A stretch of 30,287 nt of DNA from JBKBXU01 sp046313675 (GTDB lineage Bacteria > Bacteroidota > Bacteroidia > Cytophagales > Cytophagaceae): NCBI GenBank assembly GCA_046313675.1, contig JBKBXU010000010.1:1-30287 (forward strand), in the 5' to 3' direction. A program made the position numbers and the translations under genes. Within the stretch, counting starts at the first letter, position 1; the number at the start of each line of letters is the position of its first letter. The notes beneath the pieces are model-generated. The model did not search any database, was not told the origin of the DNA, and saw only the letters and a list, made by a program, of their open reading frames with translations. Below are positions 15,639 to 23,684 of the stretch, in pieces.

Positions 15639-16484
15639 TTAATATGACTTGGACAGATGATAGTTGGTAAGTGCTTCAAAGGGTGATGAGTCTATTTTTT
15701 GAATACTATAACCTTTATCCTGGGCAACTTTCTTTAGTATTCCTTGAAAATGATAAGCAATAGAGCCTACAAAACCAAGCGGAAGGCTTCTGCCATTTTC
15801 ATACTTTTCGATACAGTTTGTAAAAAGATCTAAAAAACTATTATAAACCAGTTGATAAATATAGGAATGATCTATATTCTCTTTCAAAAAAGGGGCAAAT
15901 GAAGCAAGATACTTGCTAGGCATAGGCTTGCTGTATATATTCAAAAGGATTTCATCTTTCCGATCAGGATAAGCTGCTTCGAAAGCCGAATGAATATTTT
16001 CAGGCAACTCCCGTCGTATATACGCTTTTATCAAAGCCTTTCCCATATGCCCGCCACTACCTTCATCCCCCAGGTATAAACCAAGTGAACTAATGTTCCT
16101 AACCACCTCTTTCCCATCGTAATAACACGTATTAGATCCAGTCCCTGCAATGCATGCTATTCCTGCTGAATCACCAAATAAGGCTTTTGCAGCAGCCATC
16201 AAATCATGATCTATACTAATAACCACACCAGAGAACGCTTTTTGCAAAGCTTCTTTCATTTTAATTTTATTTCCTACTGCCTCACAACCAGCTCCATAAA
16301 AATTAATTTGCTTAACAGTAAATTGTATTTTTGGCAGCAATTCATCCTTTAGTATTTTGAGTATAGTCTCTTCGGACTGATAATAAGGATTTAGTCCGGA
16401 GGTACGAATAACACTCCTATTTCCTATATTATCTACAAAAACCCATTCTGATTTCGTTGACCCACTTTCAACTATTCCTATCAT
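15639..16484 (-). CDS. N-acetylglucosamine-kinase-like ATPase (BadF/BadG/NAGK family)
   Basis: A 281-residue protein of the sugar kinase/Hsp70/actin ATPase fold. The phosphate-1 loop is VESGSTKSEW (5-14), with Ser/Thr and the Lys-Ser-Glu-Trp typical of this family in Bacteroidota. DHDLMAAAKALFG (92-104) carries the likely catalytic Asp94, and CIAGTGSNTCYYDG (111-124) is the phosphate-2 loop. LGDEGSGGHMG (138-148) matches the GlcNAc-kinase signature. It probably phosphorylates GlcNAc or another amino sugar, for example from wall recycling or chitin. Its neighbours are a glycosyltransferase-like gene 38 nt upstream and the membrane protein 3 nt downstream. Confidence 0.82.
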   Translation of the reverse strand: MIGIVESGSTKSEWVFVDNIGNRSVIRTSGLNPYYQSEETILKILKDELLPKIQFTVKQINFYGAGCEAVGNKIKMKEALQKAFSGVVISIDHDLMAAAKALFGDSAGIACIAGTGSNTCYYDGKEVVRNISSLGLYLGDEGSGGHMGKALIKAYIRRELPENIHSAFEAAYPDRKDEILLNIYSKPMPSKYLASFAPFLKENIDHSYIYQLVYNSFLDLFTNCIEKYENGRSLPLGFVGSIAYHFQGILKKVAQDKGYSIQKIDSSPFEALTNYHLSKSY

Positions 16485-16522
16485 AGTATTTCTATGTTAA
16501 ATTTTCAGGACTCTTCCTGTAA

Positions 16523-17356
16523 TTACGATCGTTTAAATAAATTCTTTAGCATTTTAAACCAATCTTTTTTCCGGGGTTCTCCTTTTCCATCATGAGTAAG
16601 TTGATTTTTATAATTGTACTCCAGCTTTTCTGCATAATCGAAATGGGAACTTCCCTTCAATTCCTCTATAAAAGGCAATACATGATCATTTAAACGTGCA
16701 TTTAAGGAAACGGAATAATACTCACTTCGAATACCGATGTCTTTATTCTTACCTATAGGCGGTACGCCATTCTCTGAAAAATAGTCTAAATGAAATATTT
16801 CCAAATTTCTCTTACGCATTCTCTTAGTACCCTTCCGTTCATTACGCCAAGGATGTTCTTTGGGAGGCAATTGACTAATAAGGAATTCTTTATCCCATAA
16901 GGTTACCTGGTGAGACATCAGGTAGGCTGATAATTCATTGTTTAATTTACTAACAGATAGCCCTGAAATATAATCTCCTGTAGGCTCTACTTTGTAAACT
17001 CTGGCGCTATGAAGTTTTACCTGTTTTAAACTATTCTTTTGAAAGAGCAAAAACAGCTCTTCGAAAAAAGTCCGGTTAACGGGTTTGCTTAGCCACATAT
17101 CTTCTTGAAAATAAATAATGTGCTGTTCAGGTATTTGTTTCAATACAGTACGTAAGCGGTCAGACCATTCTCCTTTTCCGGATTTTATATTTGTAAAGCC
17201 AGTTAAGTTCACATCCTTTTCTTCGGATGCAAAATAGCAGGTACAAGGTATGGAGCGATCCCAATACTTTTGAAAAAATATATGAAAACCCTGGTATAAA
17301 AATTCATACCTGTCACAGGCATGGACAAGTACAGCAAATTTGTTATCAATACTCAT
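16523..17356 (-). CDS. Putative glycosyltransferase-like protein
   Basis: A 277-residue soluble protein. It begins NKFAVLVHACDRYEFL, followed by a segment about residues 75-115 with IIYFQEDMWLSKPV; this 'hydrophobic-QED' turn resembles the acidic DxD-like site of GT-A-fold glycosyltransferases that appear with surface polysaccharide genes. Later EHPWRNERKGTKRMRKRN and FHLDYFSENG look like acceptor-side loops. The tail is basic (KKDWFKMLKNLFKRS) and may bind membrane. The donor and acceptor are unknown, and the assignment is by pattern only. It lies between the 32-residue membrane peptide gene and the GlcNAc-kinase-like gene, all on the same strand. Confidence 0.5.
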   Translation of the reverse strand: MSIDNKFAVLVHACDRYEFLYQGFHIFFQKYWDRSIPCTCYFASEEKDVNLTGFTNIKSGKGEWSDRLRTVLKQIPEQHIIYFQEDMWLSKPVNRTFFEELFLLFQKNSLKQVKLHSARVYKVEPTGDYISGLSVSKLNNELSAYLMSHQVTLWDKEFLISQLPPKEHPWRNERKGTKRMRKRNLEIFHLDYFSENGVPPIGKNKDIGIRSEYYSVSLNARLNDHVLPFIEELKGSSHFDYAEKLEYNYKNQLTHDGKGEPRKKDWFKMLKNLFKRS

Positions 17357-17437
17357 TAATAATACTACTCTGAGGAATTTCTACCAAATTTAAAAGAGTA
17401 GAGGTATAATAAAAACTATTCCAATGGAAAAACTGCA

Positions 17438-17536
17438 TTAGCCATTGGTGCTTTGATAGTATGCAAAAATAACGGCAATAGCCATAAGTATAAATCCTGT
17501 CAATCCGACAAATACCAATAATATTTTATGACGCAT
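17438..17536 (-). CDS. 32-residue single-span membrane peptide
   Basis: A short frame starting at ATG 17536, only 2 nt after the TAA of the haem/flavin oxidoreductase gene (the junction reads TAATTATG), and ending in TAA at 17438. The product begins MRHKILLVFVGLTGFILMAI and continues through AVIFAYYQ to end STNG, which is one transmembrane helix with a basic N-terminus. The tight spacing suggests translational coupling. Small single-span peptides often accompany respiratory and cytochrome enzymes as accessory subunits, and this one may associate with the upstream oxidoreductase. It is too short to prove by composition alone. Confidence 0.5.
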   Translation of the reverse strand: MRHKILLVFVGLTGFILMAIAVIFAYYQSTNG

Positions 17537-17538
17537 AA

Positions 17539-18906
17539 TTATACAAGGTTAAAGACTTCCTGTTCGATGTTTTCAAAAGGTACTTTTACTTTAAGTAAAG
17601 CCTTTTCCACAGCATTCATCATGACAGGCGGTCCACATAAAAAATACATTTGTTGTTCTTTGTCTTCAGGCAGGTGTCTTTGCAAAAGATCAGGTGTAAT
17701 AAAACCTTTCTCTCCCTGCCAACCCTTTTCAGGTTTTGCCAAAACATGAACAATTTTCAAATTCAACCTGCTTTTCAATTCCTCCAGGTCATCATAGAAA
17801 GTAATATCATTTAATGTATTGTTTCCATAAATTAAGGTCAACGTTCGTTTATCTTTTCGATCGGCAAATGTCCTGAGCATACTCATCACAGGAGTTATTC
17901 CCACGCCACCCACTATAAATACAAAACCTTTTGCTTCAGGAACCCTGTCAGATGAAAATGCGCCATGAGGACCATCAAGGTGGGCAGCCATACCTGGCTT
18001 CATTTCACTAATACTAGAGGTAAAATCTCCAAGCTCTTTAATAGTTACACTTACCTTATCTCTTTTTTCAGCACTGGAACTGAAAGAAAAAGGATGCTCT
18101 TCTATGGCAAAAGGAGTGTTACCCAAGGTTAACCATGCAAACTGTCCGGGCTGAAACTTCATACCTTCATGTTTATCAGGCCGTAAAACCACCGTCCAGG
18201 AATGGCCTTGTTCTTTTTTCACCTCATCTACAATGTACTTATCTTTAATGAGTTTTATCGGTTTGATAACTCGTATGTATAGCAAAAAACCTATGGTAAT
18301 AAGCAGCATAACTCCCCAAAAATATCTCTTCCATGGCAATGCCAGGTAATACCCAACCCCCAAAACGTGTGCAAAAGCTGCCCCAGCAGCAATAACAGCA
18401 AGTATTCCATGAGTCACTTTCCAGGTTTCATAGCGAATATTCAAGGACTTTCTCCATAAGGAAAGGACAGCTAAAAGAATTAATGATACCAGCGAAAGAA
18501 GGGCCATTTGGGCCCGAAAAGGTGCTTCCCAGAATAAAAGTAGCCGTAAATTACTGCTGTTCTTTACAAATAAAATAACAGGATGAAGCACCATAAAAAA
18601 TATCGCTACCAAAGAAATGTAGCGATGAAACTCCAGAATCATATCAATACCATAAGGCGCTGCAATACCGCGAAACCTGGCTGTTAAACAAAATTGCAGG
18701 CTCAACATGGTGAGTCCCATAAAGCCCAAAGCCACTGAAAATTCCATCCAAAATCCTCTGGTTGGCAAATCAGCATAGGCCATTGCAATAAATAAAGGTG
18801 TGATGCTTATAATCACATATAAGGCCATATAGAAAAAACCTCTGATGTGATATCCCTTAACTTTACCAAAAACCGGTGTTATTTCAATTCCTTTGTCGTT
18901 ATCCAT
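17539..18906 (-). CDS. Ferric-reductase-like transmembrane haem b / FAD / NAD(P) oxidoreductase
   Basis: A 455-residue protein. The N-terminal half has six or seven membrane helices of the ferric-reductase/NADPH-oxidase type. Two helices carry paired His with 14-residue spacing: His94 and His108, then His166 and His180, which would hold two b haems across the membrane. From about residue 220 there is a ferredoxin-reductase module: FQPGQFAWLTLG, the FAD motif HPFSFSSS (271-278), the NAD(P) loop IVGGVGITPVMSMLR (331-345) and YFLCGPPVMM (421-430). It should pass electrons from cytosolic NAD(P)H across the membrane, to ferric iron, oxygen or a partner protein. It lies 45 nt downstream of the hydroxyacid dehydrogenase gene and 2 nt before the 32-residue peptide. 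Confidence 0.9.
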   Translation of the reverse strand: MDNDKGIEITPVFGKVKGYHIRGFFYMALYVIISITPLFIAMAYADLPTRGFWMEFSVALGFMGLTMLSLQFCLTARFRGIAAPYGIDMILEFHRYISLVAIFFMVLHPVILFVKNSSNLRLLLFWEAPFRAQMALLSLVSLILLAVLSLWRKSLNIRYETWKVTHGILAVIAAGAAFAHVLGVGYYLALPWKRYFWGVMLLITIGFLLYIRVIKPIKLIKDKYIVDEVKKEQGHSWTVVLRPDKHEGMKFQPGQFAWLTLGNTPFAIEEHPFSFSSSAEKRDKVSVTIKELGDFTSSISEMKPGMAAHLDGPHGAFSSDRVPEAKGFVFIVGGVGITPVMSMLRTFADRKDKRTLTLIYGNNTLNDITFYDDLEELKSRLNLKIVHVLAKPEKGWQGEKGFITPDLLQRHLPEDKEQQMYFLCGPPVMMNAVEKALLKVKVPFENIEQEVFNLV

Positions 18907-18951
18907 AAAAATGCCGCTCTTTATGGGATTAACTACTGAAAATGAAAATAG

Positions 18952-19893
18952 TTAGTTTTGAGAAGCTATAAATTCTTCAATGTTATTGCTTATGCCTTGC
19001 AATAGAGATATTCTTGCTTCCTTTCCTGCCCAGGCTATATGTGGGGTAAACAGAATTCTATGATTTTCATTTACCAACAACAATGGATTATCTTTAGCCG
19101 GAGGCTCTGTGTTGAATACATCAAGTGCAGCTCCAAAAAGCAGATTATCATCCAGCGCTTTGGCTAAATCTGTTTCATTAACGATTCCCCCTCTCCCTGT
19201 ATTTATTAAAATCGCATTACGCTTCATATGGGCAAATTCTCCATAACCAAGTAAATTAAATGTTGTCTCATTTAAGGGCGCATGGATAGACACTATATCA
19301 GACATAGCAAGAAGCTCCTTAAGTTCATAGTGCCTATAAGGTTGATCAAGATTATTTCCGGATGTAGAATGGTAAACAACTTCTGCACCAAAAACCCTGG
19401 CAATTTCCGCTACACGCATACCTATGGAACCCAATCCTATAATCCCAAATACTTTATCTTTTAAAACATAATATTCTCTTGCTAAATGGGTAAAAATATC
19501 ATTATCAGAGTATGCTCCGCTTTTTACAAACTGATCGTAGTAGGTAATCTGGTGAAGTAAATTAAAAAGCATAGCGAATGTATGTTGAGCAACGCTATCC
19601 GTGGAATATCCTTTAACGTTCTTTACTTTTACGTTGTGCTCTTCTGCGGCAATCAAATCTATATTGTTCATTCCCGTAGCCGCAACACAAATCAGTTTTA
19701 AATATTTGCTCTGCTCAATAATGTTTCTATCTATAATCACTTTATTGGTAATTATGATATCCGCATCTGCACATCTTTCCATAGCGTTATTCTGAAGAGT
19801 CACCTCATGAACCTCCAGAAGTCCGAAACGCTCCAGTAATTTTATTTCGGGAATATCACCTACCGTCTTGGCATCTAAAAAAACTATCTTCAT
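18952..19893 (-). CDS. D-2-hydroxyacid dehydrogenase (glycerate/hydroxypyruvate-type)
   Basis: A 313-residue NAD(P)-dependent enzyme that interconverts D-2-hydroxyacids and 2-ketoacids. The Rossmann motif is GIIGLGSIGMRVAEIARVFG (150-169). The three catalytic residues are clear: Arg234 in INTGRGGIVNE, Glu263 in FNTEPPA and His285 in FTPHIAWAG. Length and motifs fit the glycerate dehydrogenase/hydroxypyruvate reductase branch (HprA-like) better than D-lactate dehydrogenase, but the substrate is not certain. It shares a 66-bp divergent intergenic region with the glycosyltransferase at 19960 and is probably the first gene of the minus-strand unit running to 14631. Confidence 0.87.
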   Translation of the reverse strand: MKIVFLDAKTVGDIPEIKLLERFGLLEVHEVTLQNNAMERCADADIIITNKVIIDRNIIEQSKYLKLICVAATGMNNIDLIAAEEHNVKVKNVKGYSTDSVAQHTFAMLFNLLHQITYYDQFVKSGAYSDNDIFTHLAREYYVLKDKVFGIIGLGSIGMRVAEIARVFGAEVVYHSTSGNNLDQPYRHYELKELLAMSDIVSIHAPLNETTFNLLGYGEFAHMKRNAILINTGRGGIVNETDLAKALDDNLLFGAALDVFNTEPPAKDNPLLLVNENHRILFTPHIAWAGKEARISLLQGISNNIEEFIASQN

Positions 19894-19959
19894 CGTATCT
19901 ACAATTTTTGGCTTTCTAAATTCAAAAATATAACCAAACTTTACATATTCAAGAATCCT

Positions 19960-20919
19960 ATGAATATACTTCTGATTTACAACAAGCCGGTAAGCCCCGG
20001 AAAATATGGTTCAAAGGAGAAAATGATTTGGACATTAGCTAAAATTCTGAAAAAATCCGGATACAAGCTTCAGCTTTTAGCACCTCAAAAATCGGTCTTC
20101 CCCTTTGGGAAACATGTACATTTTAATCCATCCTTTAGCCTTACTGAACAAATTCCTGAGGGTATAGACATAGTCCATACGTTCATCAACCCGGGGAACA
20201 CTTCATTGGCACTTCCCTTTGTTTATACCCATACCAACTTTGATCAAACCAGTGAATTACCAGTTAATACGATCTTCTCTTCGCTGCACCATGCTCGACT
20301 GCACAAAGCTGAAGCATATATTTACAACGGACTGGACCCTGAAGATTATCCAAGGGTAACCATATTTACTCCAAGAAACCATCTGGTATTTATGGGAAAT
20401 CCTTATTTGAAGAGAAATAATTTGAGAGATGCAAAAATCATCGCTGAGGTTGCGGAAGCTAACCTAATAATTGTCGGTGGCTACGGTTTATCATTTAACA
20501 AACACATACAATACAAAGGTTTGGTGGAAAAAGAAGAAAGAGCCCTTATTCTTAACAGATCAAAATGCCTTCTCCATCCAATACGATGGCATGAACCCTT
20601 TGGACATAACATTATAGAGAGTATGTATTTTGGCTGCCCTGTCCTAAGTACCCCTTACGGATCTTCAGCCGAGATAATTAACCCTGAATGCGGATACATC
20701 AGTGATTCCCGCTCGGATTTATTGGAAGCTTTAAAACATCTCCACTCATTTAACCGAAAAGCAATCCATAACTACACTCTTGACCATTTTTCGGCAGGGA
20801 AAATGGCTTTTGCATTTTTAGACCTATACGAAAAAGTACTAGACGGACATTCTTTGAATTCGCAGCAACCAGTAAATTCTTCCTATTCAAGTCAAAATTT
20901 ATTACCAGTATATTTTTAA
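19960..20919 (+). CDS. GT4-type glycosyltransferase (short form)
   Basis: A 319-residue GT-B protein, shorter than the usual 350-400. It starts MNILLIYNKPVSPGKYGSKE, matching the acceptor-side fold with its glycine loop. The C-terminal donor-binding domain shows LIIVGGYG, then HPIRWHEPFGHNIIESMYFG with the E-x7-E pair and GCPVLSTPYGSSAEII. It should transfer a sugar from a nucleotide donor in surface polysaccharide or glycolipid synthesis. It converges with another glycosyltransferase gene, the stops being 7 bp apart. The final 20 or so residues are Ser/Asn/Gln-rich and probably unstructured. Confidence 0.82.
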   Translation: MNILLIYNKPVSPGKYGSKEKMIWTLAKILKKSGYKLQLLAPQKSVFPFGKHVHFNPSFSLTEQIPEGIDIVHTFINPGNTSLALPFVYTHTNFDQTSELPVNTIFSSLHHARLHKAEAYIYNGLDPEDYPRVTIFTPRNHLVFMGNPYLKRNNLRDAKIIAEVAEANLIIVGGYGLSFNKHIQYKGLVEKEERALILNRSKCLLHPIRWHEPFGHNIIESMYFGCPVLSTPYGSSAEIINPECGYISDSRSDLLEALKHLHSFNRKAIHNYTLDHFSAGKMAFAFLDLYEKVLDGHSLNSQQPVNSSYSSQNLLPVYF

Positions 20920-20926
20920 TTATACC

Positions 20927-22057
20927 TTATGCGGCCTCCTGCTTTCTTCCATTGGAATCTTCCTCTACTTTTAAGCCAAGTTCCCTGCAAATATTCCCCA
21001 GCAGGTTTACCCTATGCCAACAAGTATGCTTTTTATTTATTGTTCTCATTGCATTTCTTGCTATTTCCATAGCCATTGCACGATCTTTCAGCAAATTGCG
21101 AATTGCGGATTCCATGGCACGTTCATCGGAAAGCACATAATCACTTTCAGCATTGAAAAGGCCATCGGTATCCTCCCAGGGAGATGATATCACAGGTACA
21201 CCACATGCCATTGCCTCAAAAATTCCGGTTGCCGGTTTTCCGGGTACTGATTCATAATATGGTTTCCTTGGTATATGCATAGCTAAAGAATAGCGAGTAA
21301 GAACATTAGGAATCCGATAATTGGCAACCCAACTTTTATAGCTCACATTGCAAGACTTGCATTTTTCTAAAAAATCCTCTGGATATCCTACTCCATAAAT
21401 TGAAGTGCGGATTCTAAGGTTATTCACAGGGTCTATAAGATACTTTTCCAGTTCTGATGCACGCTCACCATTTACCCAATTTCCTATGCAAACGATCTCC
21501 CCTTCTTTTTCTTTGGAATAATAAGGATAAAAAACCCTGCTATCAATGGCTTCATGAAAGGTCCATGCTTTTTGAATCCAGCCATTTTTCAGATAAGTTT
21601 CTTTGATGCTGTTGCAACCGGCGAGTAAGCCATCATAATTGTTGAGACTATATTTAAATGAACCTTCATTGCCTACCAGCCTTCGATAGGTTGAATCATG
21701 AAACAATAATTTATAATCATTACTTTGCCTGTGGTTTCCAATTTCACTAATCAGTTTCGGGTCTGATTTTTCATGAACAATTACCAAATCTGCATCATGT
21801 AATGCTTCTTCAAGGTTTAGTTTTTCCTGTTCATAGATATAACTATTAAGCCTGTTTTTATAAAAAGACTTAAACTCTTTAATTGGAGCATCTCCGTAAT
21901 GGCTGATTAAACTTTCAAGACATTCAGAACGAAGAGGCTCAAAAACTTTCACATCATGTCCTCTGTATAATAATTCAGAAACAATTCCCCTTAAAAAATT
22001 TGCGCTGGCATGGTTATATTCAGATAGCAGCGATTGATAAAATAAACGTATTTTCAT
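20927..22057 (-). CDS. CgeB-like glycosyltransferase
   Basis: A 376-residue GT-B protein. It begins MKIRLFYQSLLSEYNHASAN and has FLRGIVSELLYRGHDVKVFE, then DADLVIVHEKSDP, typical of the acceptor half. The C-terminal part has VPGKPATGIFEAMACGVPVI, the donor-binding element of the CgeB / 'glycosyl transferases group 1' type, in which spore-maturation CgeB is the namesake although this organism does not appear to sporulate. The gene is preceded by GGGGAGG close to the ATG, unusual here because most genes in the window lack a Shine-Dalgarno sequence. The sugar is unknown. Confidence 0.8.
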   Translation of the reverse strand: MKIRLFYQSLLSEYNHASANFLRGIVSELLYRGHDVKVFEPLRSECLESLISHYGDAPIKEFKSFYKNRLNSYIYEQEKLNLEEALHDADLVIVHEKSDPKLISEIGNHRQSNDYKLLFHDSTYRRLVGNEGSFKYSLNNYDGLLAGCNSIKETYLKNGWIQKAWTFHEAIDSRVFYPYYSKEKEGEIVCIGNWVNGERASELEKYLIDPVNNLRIRTSIYGVGYPEDFLEKCKSCNVSYKSWVANYRIPNVLTRYSLAMHIPRKPYYESVPGKPATGIFEAMACGVPVISSPWEDTDGLFNAESDYVLSDERAMESAIRNLLKDRAMAMEIARNAMRTINKKHTCWHRVNLLGNICRELGLKVEEDSNGRKQEAA

Positions 22058-22242
22058 ATCCTCCCCTTTCCAACTTTAAATAATTCAGTAATTCCATCGC
22101 CTCTTCCCACTATAATTTAACCATACAAAATGCCGCAATGTTTAATACAATCTACTTATCCAATCATAAAAAACTGCTTAGAAAAAGATAACTTAAACAT
22201 TACAACCACATTAATAGTTAATATAATTCAAATTACACCACC

Positions 22243-22644
22243 ATGTCTATATTAGATACCATATTATTAGTAGATGATGATAAAATCAACAACTTTATAA
22301 ACCAGAGGCTTATAAAGAAGTTAAAAGTAGCGCAGCATGTCATGGTTACAACTAATGGAGAAGAAGGTTTAAACTATATAAAAGAAAACTGCAGGACCGG
22401 AAGAAAGTGTCCTGACCTTATCCTTTTAGATATAAACATGCCGGTAATGGATGGCTTTGATTTTATTCGTTACTTTGAAGAAATGGATTATCAAAACAAG
22501 GAAAAGACAAAAATAATAATTTTGACGACTTCTAAAAATACAAAAGACCTAGAAACTATTAAAGCTCTGGGAGACTTTGGGTTTATTAATAAACCACTTA
22601 CAGAAGAGAAATTATTTAACTGTCTTACCCATACAACATCATAA
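22243..22644 (+). CDS. Stand-alone response-regulator receiver protein, paralogue of the 4370-4765 gene
   Basis: A 133-residue receiver domain with Asp11-13, phospho-acceptor Asp63 in LLDINMPVMDGF, Thr95 in ILTTSKN and Lys117 in INKPLTEEKL. Much of the sequence is identical to the protein from 4370-4765, for example DTILLVDDD, RLIKKL, KIIILTTS and GFINKPLTE, so the two arose by duplication; they diverge most in the C-terminal helix. There is no output domain. The downstream haem-protein gene starts 6 nt after its stop, suggesting co-transcription. Confidence 0.9.
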   Translation: MSILDTILLVDDDKINNFINQRLIKKLKVAQHVMVTTNGEEGLNYIKENCRTGRKCPDLILLDINMPVMDGFDFIRYFEEMDYQNKEKTKIIILTTSKNTKDLETIKALGDFGFINKPLTEEKLFNCLTHTTS

Positions 22645-22650
22645 ATAAAT

Positions 22651-23040
22651 ATGAAGTTAATTTTTTCCCTTTTTGTACCTGTAATTTTCCTTGCTTCTTG
22701 TAATGTTAAAAGTAAAGAAAACAATAATGAGTCGGTAGCAGCAAACAATAATTCCTGGCTCCGGGGAAGCACGGAAGAGAAATTTAAAAAGGTTGAAAAT
22801 CATTTAAGGGGTTTTGACATAGCCATGGCTGAAGTCGGTTACCGGTATACAGAGCTGTATTGGGCAGGATGCGACAGCAATTGGGATTATGCTGAATATC
22901 AGGCAGTAAAAATACGAAGGGTGATCGAGTTGGCAAAGGAAAGAAGGCCCAACCGGGCCAATTCAGCCATAGGATTTCTGGATGTTGGTCTTAAAGAAAT
23001 GGATAACGTAATCAAAAACAAGGATACTGTAAACTTTTAA
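22651..23040 (+). CDS. Lipoprotein, N-terminal part of an interrupted c-type haem protein
   Basis: 129 residues up to an in-frame TAA. The N-terminus MKLIFSLFVPVIFLASCNVK is a lipoprotein signal with Cys17 as the lipidated residue. The helical body includes MAEVGYRYTELYWAGCDSNW and KIRRVIELAKERRPNRANSA. It resembles small exported helical proteins in many proteobacteria and Bacteroidota that read 'YAELYFAG-NW-LAEFEL' and end with a C-terminal CxxCH haem motif. Here that end is missing from the frame but is encoded right after the stop, in the same frame (23041-23175). As it stands the product would be apo and perhaps unstable. It is 6 nt downstream of the receiver gene. Confidence 0.7.
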   Translation: MKLIFSLFVPVIFLASCNVKSKENNNESVAANNNSWLRGSTEEKFKKVENHLRGFDIAMAEVGYRYTELYWAGCDSNWDYAEYQAVKIRRVIELAKERRPNRANSAIGFLDVGLKEMDNVIKNKDTVNF

Positions 23041-23175
23041 ACAAGCTTTTCAACGTTTACCAATGCTTGCAATAGTTGCCATTCCATGGAAGGAGTAAGT
23101 TTTATCCATGTAGAACTACCTATTCAAAGGATGTCACCTATAAGACATGAAGACAGTGAAGCAAGAATGCACTAA
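23041..23175 (+). pseudogene. Severed haem-binding C-terminus of the preceding lipoprotein
   Basis: Continuing past the TAA at 23038-23040 in the same frame gives 44 more codons: TSFSTFTNACNSCHSMEGVS, then FIHVELPIQRMSPIRHEDSE and ARMH, then TAA at 23173-23175. CNSCH (23068-23082) is a c-type haem attachment motif, and the F-x-x-x-x-NACN-CH-x-x-G-x-FI pattern matches the expected end of the family. The frame ends 4 nt into the convergent PepSY-like gene, the same tight stop overlap seen elsewhere in this window, which supports 23175 as the original end. The TAA is a nonsense mutation, a sequencing error or a readthrough site. Confidence 0.7.
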
Positions 23176-23621
23176 TAAAATAACTTGGTACCTAAAAAAG
23201 TCCCATCAGGTAGAAAATATAAAGAAACATCCTGATAGCCCTGCCGTATTACGTCTACCACATATAGAAATTCGTACCGTGGGGTTTGGTATTCCTTTAC
23301 GGCAAAAACTTCCCAACTTGCATAATCACACCTTCTAAAGCTAAACCAAACATCCTGAGGGGCATCGGATCGTTTAATAGTTCTCTCTGTTTTTGTCCAA
23401 ATACCGGCATCGGTAAAATATGCCTGGTAATCAAAGTCATTTATTTGAAATTTAGCCACATACTGCTTATTCTTTCGTTTAAAGAACCACTTTTCAACGA
23501 CTACATCAGGGTAATTCACAGAAAAACTTTCGCTTACTTCTTTCGGAACCGATTTTAAAGCTTTTTGCGCATACGCTGAAACTGATAATGACATTAAAAA
23601 TAACAAAACAAACTTCTTCAT
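23172..23621 (-). CDS. PepSY-like (BLIP-fold) periplasmic protein
   Basis: A 149-residue protein with a signal peptide (MKKFVLLFLMSLSVSAYAQK). The mature part has alternating features of PF11396-like 'putative beta-lactamase-inhibitor-like, PepSY' domains: SVPKEVSESFSVNYPDVVVE (the helix then the first strand), EKWFFKRKNKQYVAKF and a later strand ending FLPDGTFLGTKLFY. Such proteins are common in Bacteroidota periplasm; binding of small ligands or inhibition of enzymes has been proposed but not established. It faces the interrupted haem-protein gene. Confidence 0.75.
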   Translation of the reverse strand: MKKFVLLFLMSLSVSAYAQKALKSVPKEVSESFSVNYPDVVVEKWFFKRKNKQYVAKFQINDFDYQAYFTDAGIWTKTERTIKRSDAPQDVWFSFRRCDYASWEVFAVKEYQTPRYEFLYVVDVIRQGYQDVSLYFLPDGTFLGTKLFY

Positions 23622-23684
23622 TGCATTAGTAATTAATCAGAGCCTTACGAACTGTGCAAAATTAAGACATTATTTTAATTCATA

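Noticed and set aside
14631..22057. A complete surface-polysaccharide (O-antigen or capsule) locus
   Set aside because: There are three glycosyltransferase-like genes and one aminotransferase just upstream, but no flippase, polymerase, initiating transferase or nucleotide-sugar synthesis set, and the genes are on both strands.
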